A stretch of DNA of 8,154 bases from an uncultured bacterium (GTDB lineage: Bacteria > Bacillota > Limnochordia > DTU080 > JAAYLA01): the NCBI GenBank assembly GCA_937983075.1, contig CALKAQ010000153.1:1-8154 (forward strand). The letters run 5' to 3'. Both the position numbers and the translations under genes were made by a program. The notes below the pieces were generated by a model. That model had not been told where the DNA came from. It ran no database searches and worked only from the letters and a program-made list of their open reading frames with translations. The first letter of the stretch is position 1, and each line of letters opens with the position of its first letter. Below are positions 1-6,532 of this stretch, one piece after another.

Positions 1-89
1 GTACTCATATTTCCATTTTACATTGGCAGATCATGTTTTTGAAATAGCTTGTACTCAGCGAGGGAGCTGCACCTCATACCCTTCCGTGG

Positions 90-1001
90 TTAACTCGCTT
101 CATAACTTCTCTGGATCAAATCTTTCGCTCGATCTAGGTCCTCGCGGTTCCGCAGCGTGACCTCGAGATCTCCGGTTCCGTAGTGGCCGATCTGCCTCAC
201 ATCGCGGGTAAAGCCGGGCCTCAGCTCAACTTCGTCCGGATTAACCTTGAGAAACAACGTGATGGCTCTCTTGGCTGGATGGACCTCTACACAGGCGAAA
301 TTCTTGATACGCTTGAAGGCTACATAGTACTTGAGAACTTTCTCCTGTACATCATCGCCGAGCGCCAGAAGATAGGAGCGTAGCTCTTCATATAGATCGC
401 GTAACGGCCCGGAAAGCTCCGCGAGGGTTTCGGTGATGGTCTTGTATGACGTACTGGGAACTTTGCCTGGAGCACTAGTCAACCCTTCCGGTCGGACTGT
501 CACGGCGTTCACCAGTTCAAGAAGAAGCAGATCGTCTCCGAACCGCCGGTAACGGATAAGTTCGATGTTGCGATTTATCTGCTGTACGGCGTGCTCATCG
601 TAACGGGTAAAGTCTCCCGCGATGCAGATCAATCGCGGCGCAGACCAGTCAATCTTGTCGGCTTCTTGATCTCCAAATTTTTTTTGCACCAGGAGATGGA
701 AATCTGCCTTGTGGTCGAGTAACCAGTCCAAGTAGAATAGCCCCTGATTGATTACATTCTCGTTGGTCGCTCGTTTGTATTCAATAATGACCGGACATCC
801 GTTCTCGTCAATTCCCAATGTGTCGATCCGTCCGCCGTGTCTCGGGCCGGTGGGATACTCACTGGCCAAGAAGCACACGCCAAGTAAATTCTCTAGGTTG
901 TTCTCAATTAAAGTCTGCAGCGACTTTTCTAAAGCGACAGCGCTTCCTAAGAGTTCCTGAACGCTGCTGTTCTGGATCCTGAAGAGTTTAATATCGCTCA
1001 T
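90..1001 (-). CDS. PD-(D/E)XK nuclease-like protein with DUF5655 C-terminus
   Basis: 303 residues, ATG start five bases after GGGAGAGGAG (1016-1007). The N-terminal half (about 20-165) resembles the NucS/DUF91 nuclease fold: a helix with acidic residues (LEKSLQTLIENNLE, 24-37), Asp60 in GGRIDTLGID (56-65), Glu74 and Lys76 in VIIEYKR (71-77), and Gln86 in the following helix NQGLFYLDWL. These match the PD-(D/E)XK order D...ExK...Q, so the active site looks intact. The C-terminal part (about 195-303) has the DUF5655 style, with FKRIKNFACVEV (229-240) and DVRQIGHYGTGDLEV (267-281). Proteins of this build occur in many bacteria, often near defence genes; their substrate is not established. Here it follows the broken small gene and lies about 1.1 kb behind brxL in the same direction. 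It may be an accessory defence nuclease, but nothing in the sequence proves a link with BREX. Confidence 0.8.
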   Translation of the reverse strand: MSDIKLFRIQNSSVQELLGSAVALEKSLQTLIENNLENLLGVCFLASEYPTGPRHGGRIDTLGIDENGCPVIIEYKRATNENVINQGLFYLDWLLDHKADFHLLVQKKFGDQEADKIDWSAPRLICIAGDFTRYDEHAVQQINRNIELIRYRRFGDDLLLLELVNAVTVRPEGLTSAPGKVPSTSYKTITETLAELSGPLRDLYEELRSYLLALGDDVQEKVLKYYVAFKRIKNFACVEVHPAKRAITLFLKVNPDEVELRPGFTRDVRQIGHYGTGDLEVTLRNREDLDRAKDLIQRSYEAS

Positions 1002-1006
1002 TACTA

Positions 1007-1016
1007 CTCCTCTCCC
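1007..1016 (-). promoter_or_regulatory. Ribosome binding site of the DUF5655 nuclease gene
   Basis: GGGAGAGGAG lies five bases before the ATG at 1001-999, in the 32-bp gap after the small gene. It fixes the start and gives the nuclease independent initiation even though the upstream gene is broken. Confidence 0.65.
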
Positions 1017-1033
1017 AAAGCTTTATTTCGCTT

Positions 1034-1307
1034 TCATACCTCTTCAAATGCGTTTCTCACTGTTTCTCCCTCGTCCTTCAGCTGCGGAGCCGGTTTGCCG
1101 TACTTTATCAGTGTGTTAGCCAAATGGTTGAATTGGGTGATACCGCTTTTCTCCTCTTCTTCGAACTGTTGTGTGGAACTGATGCTCGCCATCGGCTTCA
1201 CATACGATGTGGATGCTGTCGTCCGATTCCTGATACCAGATGGTAATTGGAAAGGTAATGTACTTTCCGTTTTCCGGCACAAATACATGATCCTTAGATG
1301 TGCACAT
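1034..1307 (-). pseudogene. Small hypothetical gene broken by a frameshift
   Basis: An ATG at 1307 follows a strong GGAGGGAG site (1319-1312). The first frame gives 63 residues, with protein-like text such as KDHVFVPENGKYITFPITIW and HTTVRRRGEKRYHP, and stops at 1116. The next frame, entered by skipping one base at about 1133, continues naturally with FNHLANTLIKYGKPAPQLKD and stops at 1034. Joined, the product is about 90 residues, soluble and acidic toward its end, with no membrane segment. An ATG at 1321 in the second frame lies within the ribosome binding site and is not a believable start. The function is unknown to me. The gene ends 32 bp before the nuclease start, so the two likely form one transcript. 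Causes could be a real inactivating indel, a sequencing error, or less likely a programmed shift, as no classical slippery site is visible. Confidence 0.55.
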
Positions 1308-1311
1308 GCTG

Positions 1312-1319
1312 CTCCCTCC
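1312..1319 (-). promoter_or_regulatory. Ribosome binding site of the frameshifted small gene
   Basis: GGAGGGAG precedes the ATG at 1307 by four bases (seven from its GGAGG core). It decides 1307 against the ATG at 1321, which overlaps this site. Confidence 0.55.
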
Positions 1320-1336
1320 ATGAATGGATCATAATT

Positions 1337-1349
1337 ACAAGTATCTTGT
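1337..1349. promoter_or_regulatory. Dyad upstream of the small gene, possible operator
   Basis: ACAAG-TAT-CTTGT is an exact dyad about 30 bp before the ATG at 1307. On the minus strand the hexamer TATGAT lies between it and the ribosome binding site and could be a -10 box, but no good -35 box sits 16-18 bp upstream. The position suits an operator for the small gene and nuclease; this is inference. Confidence 0.3.
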
Positions 1350-1459
1350 CTTGCATATGGTTATTTAAACTCAGACCTTGAAGGAAATATTCCTTGAATT
1401 GATCCCCTCAACAAAGACGTCCCCTTTAAAGGGCAGTTGTTGTCGTGTCATGAACACAC

Positions 1460-1592
1460 GTTCTAAATAGAGGCTATTTTATGACCTGGTTCCATAATCA
1501 ACGGCTACGCAACGGATAACGACACTCAAATACCGTGTACCAATAAACGATTGTTATCCTGTCCTGGACATTGGTTAAACACTGTTTAGAAC
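1460..1592. repeat. Nested inverted repeats, possible structured element
   Basis: The outer arms are GTTCTAAA (1460-1467) and TTTAGAAC (1585-1592), an exact 8-bp inverted pair. Inside lie GGATAAC (1514-1520) and GTTATCC (1553-1559), an exact 7-bp pair, plus local hairpins AAATAG-AGG-CTATTT (1465-1479) and TAAACA-C-TGTTTA (1576-1588) that compete with the outer pair. CAACGG occurs twice, 11 bp apart (1499-1504 and 1510-1515). Such nesting could fold as RNA or mark a small decayed element. Confidence 0.4.
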
Positions 1593-1621
1593 ACGGAGAA
1601 GACATAAGCTGTAAAATGAAT

Positions 1622-1703
1622 CTTGTTGCATTTTGACGGACACGATTGAAATGAAACAATGAGATATTTAGGGAGGAGATAATACCGACTGAAATGCAAC
1701 AAG
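1622..1703. repeat. 12-bp perfect inverted repeat around 58 bp
   Basis: CTTGTTGCATTT at 1622-1633 is the exact reverse complement of AAATGCAACAAG at 1692-1703. The arms enclose 58 bp that contain a third, degenerate copy of the same motif (1643-1659). The arrangement could be terminal inverted repeats of a small element, a paired operator, or a long hairpin. Confidence 0.55.
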
Positions 1704-1778
1704 CAATAGACAAAAGGTCTTCAAAGTGCCTATAGAATAAGGGTTTCCCCTAGCCAAAAGAAAAACCGAAATGCAACA
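1643..1778. repeat. Direct repeats of a GAAATGCAACA-type motif
   Basis: CGATTGAAATGAAACAA (1643-1659) and CGACTGAAATGCAACAA (1686-1702) agree at 15 of 17 positions. GAAATGCAACA recurs exactly at 1768-1778. Starts of the shared core are about 43 and 77 bp apart. Too few and too unevenly spaced for a CRISPR array; regulator sites or traces of an element's ends fit better. Confidence 0.5.
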
Positions 1779-1799
1779 TGAATGATTTCGGATAAATTA

Positions 1800-1824
1800 G
1801 GGACCTGATCTCTACATCAGGCCC
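1800..1824. other. Stem-loop, possible weak terminator downstream of brxL
   Basis: On the plus strand GGG-A-CCTGAT, loop CTCTAC, ATCAGG-CCC: a 9-bp stem with one bulged A. On the minus strand it is followed by TAATTTATCC, which is only a poor U-tract, so rho-independent termination of the BREX transcript is possible but weak. It lies about 320 bp behind the brxL stop. Confidence 0.35.
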
Positions 1825-2002
1825 AATGTCGTTATTTGGACCGATTCAACACAACCTATGAAAAGATCTGTTCAACTGATTTGAACAAGCTGTTGTCCTA
1901 TATTGTCTCTATCCGAGGAGATAGCTGAACTTACTGTATGGAGTGCTGGTCCCATTAAAGAAAATGGCTGCATTCGTCGATGTTTAAAACAAAAAAAGCA
2001 TC

Positions 2003-2113
2003 TCACCCGAGTCGGGCCAACAATTCACGGGCATACCGTAAAGGGACGGCGAGGTCAGGATAACCATCTTTGTCCAATCGGGCGGATCCCAGATCCTGCC
2101 GAGACCACCTTAC
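2003..2113 (-). pseudogene. Short coding-like remnant behind brxL
   Basis: Minus-strand frame of 36 codons between a TAG (2116-2114) and a TGA (2005-2003), without an ATG start or a ribosome binding site. The peptide contains SARLDKDGYPDLAVPLRYAR and then ELLARLG before the stop, which looks like the amphipathic C-terminus of a real protein, not a random translation. It begins about 28 bp after the brxL stop. The segment DKDGYPDLAV superficially resembles a calcium-binding FG-GAP loop, but the flanking residues do not follow that repeat, so I do not assign the family. Most likely it is the 3' stub of a gene lost by deletion, perhaps a former accessory gene or a mobile-element gene. It could still be a chance frame. 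Confidence 0.35.
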
Positions 2114-2141
2114 CTAGCCCAAAATCCAGTTGAGATTACCC

Positions 2142-4202
2142 TTATTCAATCAATCCCTTGAAAACGGCATCAGTCGGGTCACTGTAAAACTCAATGCTGA
2201 TTTTCGTCCAAAGTTCATCGGGGAGGTCGTTAAGTGCACGACGAGCGGAGATCGGCATGAGTAACGTAGTAGCCTTTTTATCTACGGCAAGCTCAGCAAT
2301 AGACACGGGGTTGGGGAGCATCTCTATCGAACCTCCCAGATTAAGCGGACCAACTATAATGGTTCCACCGCGGGTGTTTCTTTCGAGAAGGGCTCCAACC
2401 ATGGCCACCAAGACGGGCAAACCCAAACCTGCTCCACTCTTGTCGGCATCCATTGCCCGCAGTTGAATGGAGAACTCATGGCTTCGTGGATCCCGATCAC
2501 CAACAAGTTCTTTCGCACGAGCGTAGAAATTTTGTTCCCCGACTTTGACACTTTCACGAAACGCAGGTGGCTGCGGATGATTTAAAATACGCACCCCGCT
2601 GCCAGGCCCCACGGCCACTTCAATCCGATACAATCCGGGTCCGGATTCTTGGGTACCAGGCCCAACCGCCCATACCTGGCCGGGGGGCAAAGGATCACCT
2701 TCAATGGCCTCATCACTGTACAATTCGGGAGTGGCTACAAACTGCTCCACTCCGTCAACACCTAATTTGTAGCTGAAATGGGTATTACGGAATTCGCTCT
2801 TGAGACAGCGTTTCTGTTGCTCTTTCACGCGCCGGCGGGATTCGAGGGCCAGACGAACGATCCATTCAAGATCACGGTCTGGAATGGGCATTTCCGGATC
2901 CGGAAAAAGGAGCTTCACTAAGCCACTGACTGTTTTATTAACTGCCTCTATATCTCGTCCACTTAGTGCACTGCCCCAAACCACGCGATTCTGCAGGACA
3001 TGGACTCGGCTTGTTTCTCTCAATCGATGCCAGCATTCACTGAGAAAATCGCTGACAAGACCGAAGTGATTCGTCAAATGTTCATGCGGATTGAGCTTTG
3101 GGAAATCCCACCCTGGGGCAAAAGCATGGATTCGGTCGTGAAACGCTGTATCATCCCGCATTTCCTTCGGCAGGGGGCTCAACAAATGCCCGATCCGTTG
3201 TTGCTGTTCAACATCCACATCGAAGTTCCCCACTATCACGATTCCGCCTTCGGCCCGGATACTCTCCTTCCCGCGGCTGAACTCCCCGGAAGCCATATAC
3301 CCTTTCATGATATTAACGCCATCCTTCTGATCGAAGGAGATTCCGGATATCTCATCGAAACAAACAACATCATACTGGCAGACTAATCCACGTTGACCGT
3401 TCGCGTTGTTAACAAACATTTTGGCCACTGTGGCCTTCCCGCCCGATATCAAATGCGAATAGGGGGATATCTGCTGAAACAGATGGCTCTTTCCTGTCCC
3501 CCGCGGTCCGAGTTCGACAAGGTTGTAATTACGCTCGACAAAGGGCACCATACGAAGCATGGCCACCATTTTAGCCCGTTCGCTCAGAGCAGATGGCTCC
3601 AGTCCAATGGATCGAATGAGAAAATCACGCCATTCTTCCGTGGTAAACACCTGCCTTCCCTTTGCCAAAACGTCAAGAACATTCGGGCTGGACATCTGGA
3701 TCGGTCGCAATGCAGCTATCCGAAATGGACGACCATTTTTCTCCTGGGCCACAATCGGGTCATACTCGAGTGTTACCTCGGTGTAGAACCCTTCTGTCAA
3801 CATCCTTTCGTTCTCTTTTACGAGCGAATCGGCGATCTGAACGTCCCGCAGATTCAGGCTCGGCAATTCGGCCACATAGCAGTCGTTTCTTGCGTCAAGT
3901 CTGGCCTTGACGATATCAATCAGCTTAACTGAGCCTTCCTCCCGTGCCCTCGCCTTGAAAAGCTCTTCTTCTCCGGTACGTACCGTTCGACCTTTCAACT
4001 GCTTCCCGACAATTTCCAGCCCCTCTTGGATTTCCTCCTCATTGGTGCTTGCACAATACCTGCCCAGGAGGAACTCCACCACGTAGGTTGGGACGGGATA
4101 CTGTCGGGCATACTTTCGAACCAAGTCTTTACGGACGAGGTATCCTTCAAAGACAGACGCAGCAATCTCGTCGAGACGATCCATTTCAACAGGAGTAATC
4201 AT
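2142..4202 (-). CDS. brxL: BREX AAA+ / Lon-like protein BrxL
   Basis: 686 residues, about full length for the family. The ATG start overlaps the pglZ stop (ATGA) and has a GGTGGGAG site seven bases upstream. The N-terminal region (1-200) is a putative DNA-binding and oligomerisation part. The AAA+ core has Walker A GPRGTGKS (232-239), Walker B with CFDEIS (281-286), a sensor-type Asn326 in IVGNF, and a candidate arginine finger in FHDRIH (Arg357). The C-terminal Lon-like fold includes Ser589 in DADKSGAGLG and a terminal EFYSDPTDAVF (671-681) typical of BrxL. By eye, the Lon catalytic Lys position falls on Val633, so a Ser-Lys protease dyad is not evident. In type 1 BREX, brxL is the last gene and is needed for phage restriction; studied members form DNA-binding AAA+ multimers. 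It is the last gene of the coupled set here. Confidence 0.93.
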   Translation of the reverse strand: MITPVEMDRLDEIAASVFEGYLVRKDLVRKYARQYPVPTYVVEFLLGRYCASTNEEEIQEGLEIVGKQLKGRTVRTGEEELFKARAREEGSVKLIDIVKARLDARNDCYVAELPSLNLRDVQIADSLVKENERMLTEGFYTEVTLEYDPIVAQEKNGRPFRIAALRPIQMSSPNVLDVLAKGRQVFTTEEWRDFLIRSIGLEPSALSERAKMVAMLRMVPFVERNYNLVELGPRGTGKSHLFQQISPYSHLISGGKATVAKMFVNNANGQRGLVCQYDVVCFDEISGISFDQKDGVNIMKGYMASGEFSRGKESIRAEGGIVIVGNFDVDVEQQQRIGHLLSPLPKEMRDDTAFHDRIHAFAPGWDFPKLNPHEHLTNHFGLVSDFLSECWHRLRETSRVHVLQNRVVWGSALSGRDIEAVNKTVSGLVKLLFPDPEMPIPDRDLEWIVRLALESRRRVKEQQKRCLKSEFRNTHFSYKLGVDGVEQFVATPELYSDEAIEGDPLPPGQVWAVGPGTQESGPGLYRIEVAVGPGSGVRILNHPQPPAFRESVKVGEQNFYARAKELVGDRDPRSHEFSIQLRAMDADKSGAGLGLPVLVAMVGALLERNTRGGTIIVGPLNLGGSIEMLPNPVSIAELAVDKKATTLLMPISARRALNDLPDELWTKISIEFYSDPTDAVFKGLIE

Positions 4203-6532
4203 AAGGAATCTCCCACCTTGGTTTTCCGCTGAGCGAGAACATTTCCTTCCTGGTCCAGAAGAACCAGAACCAGATCCTTGTTTTCGTATGCATCATCGGC
4301 AACGATCAAACTGGTCGTACCGTCCTTATCCAGTTTCTTGGTGGATGCAACCACGGAAATCCCGTCGGGTCGTTCAAGACGGAGATCGGCAATTACTCTG
4401 TCCACTGAGCAATCCGCCTCAACAAAACAGCGCATTCTAAGCCAAGTCACTGATTTGATAATTGCTCGATGTACCGATCCCCTCCCTCTTTCAACGAACA
4501 AATCAGGAATCAGGCACTCCTGAATACTGAGCCCACCGTGCGCATAACTCGGTGAGGCATTGAAACAGGCGATCCCGGGTGCAGTTGCAAAACACTGGGA
4601 TGTGTTCCAATACCAAGGTACAATTAACGTATCAACTTGTGATTCTCCTTCAATAACGGCACATCGCTTCCAACGACTTGCCGTCAGGTGCTTGGGCAGA
4701 TCGACCTTGGGCAACCCTCCAGGAACCCAAAGCCATCCGTGGTCAGTCACCACACGCACGGATGCCCAACCGGCATCGAACAACCTCAGGATTCGTTCAG
4801 TCAAACGTTCAATTTCCTGTAGGATATGTCGGGCCAGATCGTCTTCAAGGTCATGCCCCCGGCGGTCGATTGTACCCGCCTCACACCAACCGAATGCTTC
4901 GTCGTTGTCGGTTCGGTCTTCAAAGTCGTTTTGCAATACCTGGTATCCCCGTGCCTCTAAAGCGGCTCTAAGCGCTGCCGCATTGGCGGGCTTACCACTC
5001 TCAGAGAACCTCGGGGTAAAATCCTCAGGGAGTTTGTCACCCACAATATCACCAGCGACCGGCGTGACAGCAGGTTTTGCTGTCGCTGTCACCGTCGGTA
5101 ATGCTGCCCACCGCCATCGAACCTTGACACGACACCCTTTGGCTTCCAGCCGTTCGGCAAGCTTCCGCCCGACATCGTAACGAAGGCCATCCGCGAACAG
5201 AAGACACATACTTGGCTCCCCTGCTACGGCTTCCTGTTTTCCCTTACCTGGAAACGGATGCATCTCGACCGCTCGCTGAAACGCGCGAGCCGATTCGTCC
5301 AGCCATGGTTCGAGCAAAATTCGAACGGTGTTTTTGATAAGAGCCTCATCAGCGATTGGAGCCAGAGTCACCGCCTCCCAGGATGCCGCGTCGGCCTCCC
5401 AAGCACCTTCCACGTAAGCATTCGCGATCTCATCTGGCGTACTTCCCCCGAGAGCCGACCGAGCCACGCGGGCGAGCCGCGCTAGCGGTTCAAGTACCGC
5501 GGCCATCGGCGAAAGGCCAAGTCGGGCCCAGACCCATCTCCGGCGTTCGGCGTGCTTTTGCTCAAGTTCCAACACCTTGGTACACGCTTCGCTGTGTGAA
5601 AGATCCTTTAGTCCGGCAAGTTCAATCCGAACCCCCTCTTCATCCTGATCGTTAAGGTTCGGCCATGGTACACGCTCGAAAAGAAGTTCATCCGGCTGCG
5701 AACGCCGAAGCAGATCAGGAATTCCTGGAAATACCTGAGGAGACTCTTCAAAACGCTCCCATACCTCTTTCCATGGCCCTTCCCCCAAGCCCAGTCGCTC
5801 GCCGGCGGTGATCTCACCGTCTTTCTCGGGATCGAAGTCAAACTGTGCCCGACATTGGTTGCGGAATGCTTCCCAACGCTCGGTACCCATCCGTTCCTTT
5901 GTTGTTTTCGGATCGCTCATCCATCTCAGCAGATCACGTATGACATCAGTCGAAAGGAGTTTGTCAAAATCCTCTGCTTCAAGCCGACGTCCCCGAAGTT
6001 GGTCAACAGGGGTCTGAGCCACCTCACGAAGTGCCCGTTCCAATGCATCGAGCGTATCCTGATCCCTTGCAAGATCCAAAGCAAGCCCATGCGGTGAAGT
6101 CAGAAAGGCTGTGACCGTCCAGTCGTGACCACCGCGCTGCAACCACAGTGTTCCTCGAAACATCAATTCAACAAGGGGTCTCAACTCCATCGGGCAGTCC
6201 TCACCCGCACGCAGGTCCTGCCTTGCCACACCAGGCAAGTAGACAATCGGCACCCGTTCCTCGGGAATTTTCGGATCCTCAAGCGTCCGATCAACCACAC
6301 AGCGAATCCAAATTGCCGGCCCGGTGCGGTGAACAGGATCATAGTCCCCTAAAATGATCAGTTCAGGCAAACACTCCAAAAGCATGGCTTTCAGCGGCAA
6401 CCATTGTCGTTTTGGATCTGTCCACAAGATTGCTGCAGGACGAACCATGCCATCTGGAGTCGTGTCACAGGCGCGCAATGAGGAAACCAGTTCATCCAAG
6501 AGAGTCGCAGACGCAACCTTCTGCGTTCTCAC
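4199..6532 (-). CDS. pglZ: BREX-1 phosphatase-like protein PglZ, type B
   Basis: 777 residues, GTG start preceded by a strong GAGGGGGTG site five bases upstream. The PglZ domain belongs to the alkaline phosphatase superfamily. Candidate metal-site residues are Asp448 in LLFADGLRYD (444-453), Asp597-His598 in VVTDHGWLW (594-602) and His665 in SYAHGGLSIQE (662-672); LPTVTATAKP (478-487) lies where the superfamily nucleophile Thr/Ser is expected. The N-terminal ~430 residues are the long helical region of the type B form, including WTDPKRQWLP (37-46). A beta-rich tail follows from about residue 690. PglZ is a core BREX protein, conserved in all BREX types; its biochemical role is not settled, though metal-dependent phosphodiesterase/nuclease activity has been reported for some members. 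It overlaps pglX upstream (GTGA) and brxL downstream (ATGA), so expression is coupled. The subtype is called from recognised N-terminal sequence style and is less certain than the family. Confidence 0.92.
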   Translation of the reverse strand: MRTQKVASATLLDELVSSLRACDTTPDGMVRPAAILWTDPKRQWLPLKAMLLECLPELIILGDYDPVHRTGPAIWIRCVVDRTLEDPKIPEERVPIVYLPGVARQDLRAGEDCPMELRPLVELMFRGTLWLQRGGHDWTVTAFLTSPHGLALDLARDQDTLDALERALREVAQTPVDQLRGRRLEAEDFDKLLSTDVIRDLLRWMSDPKTTKERMGTERWEAFRNQCRAQFDFDPEKDGEITAGERLGLGEGPWKEVWERFEESPQVFPGIPDLLRRSQPDELLFERVPWPNLNDQDEEGVRIELAGLKDLSHSEACTKVLELEQKHAERRRWVWARLGLSPMAAVLEPLARLARVARSALGGSTPDEIANAYVEGAWEADAASWEAVTLAPIADEALIKNTVRILLEPWLDESARAFQRAVEMHPFPGKGKQEAVAGEPSMCLLFADGLRYDVGRKLAERLEAKGCRVKVRWRWAALPTVTATAKPAVTPVAGDIVGDKLPEDFTPRFSESGKPANAAALRAALEARGYQVLQNDFEDRTDNDEAFGWCEAGTIDRRGHDLEDDLARHILQEIERLTERILRLFDAGWASVRVVTDHGWLWVPGGLPKVDLPKHLTASRWKRCAVIEGESQVDTLIVPWYWNTSQCFATAPGIACFNASPSYAHGGLSIQECLIPDLFVERGRGSVHRAIIKSVTWLRMRCFVEADCSVDRVIADLRLERPDGISVVASTKKLDKDGTTSLIVADDAYENKDLVLVLLDQEGNVLAQRKTKVGDSL
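4210..4217 (-). promoter_or_regulatory. Ribosome binding site of brxL
   Basis: GGTGGGAG lies seven bases before the ATG at 4202-4200, within the last codons of pglZ. It fits re-initiation at the ATGA overlap. Confidence 0.65.

Larger units (their letters stand above)
1308..2141. other. Gene-poor intergenic region, repeat-rich and AT-richer than its flanks
   Basis: About 830 bp between the brxL stop and the next minus-strand start. No frame on either strand reads like an intact gene. It holds the coding-like remnant at 2003-2113, a family of ATGCAACA-type repeats (1622-1778), nested inverted repeats (1460-1592), a stem-loop at 1800-1824, the perfect palindrome CCCTTTAAAGGG (1422-1433) and several short hairpins such as 1381-1395 and 1465-1479. 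A 26-codon minus-strand frame at 1451-1371 starts with ATG and reads MTRQQQLPFKGDVFVEG before continuing ten residues to a TGA. That peptide looks protein-like but has no ribosome binding site. The density of dyads fits a decayed mobile element, a structured non-coding RNA, or a site used in recombination; I cannot choose between them. Confidence 0.6.

Noticed and set aside
1..89. A gene or terminator in the first 89 bases
   Set aside because: Only very short frames are present. The GAGG/CCTC pairing at 60-75 is a four-base stem without a T-run, and the GTACTCA repeat (1-7, 51-57) is too short to interpret.
1034..1321. A 95-residue gene starting at ATG 1321
   Set aside because: Its first residues are a translation of the ribosome binding site and of the out-of-frame start of the 1307 gene. 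Only its last ~32 residues look like protein.
1498..1713. Minus-strand 71-residue frame
   Set aside because: Overlaps the inverted repeats, reads as low-quality random text with many Cys and Ile, and has no supporting start context.
1622..1778. CRISPR array
   Set aside because: The repeats are short, degenerate, in both orientations and unevenly spaced, and no cas gene is present.
1991..2016. Rho-independent terminator on the minus strand (CCCGACTCGGG followed by T7)
   Set aside because: The stem has at most about four pairs with a workable loop, and eight bases separate it from the T-run, so the geometry is poor.
1903..2133. Plus-strand 76-residue frame
   Set aside because: TTG start, no ribosome binding site, unnatural residue make-up, and antisense to the more protein-like stub at 2003-2113.
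4560..5180. Plus-strand 206-residue frame and other long plus-strand frames within pglZ, brxL and pglX
   Set aside because: They are antisense shadows of well-identified minus-strand genes, Ser/Arg/Pro-rich and without recognisable motifs.
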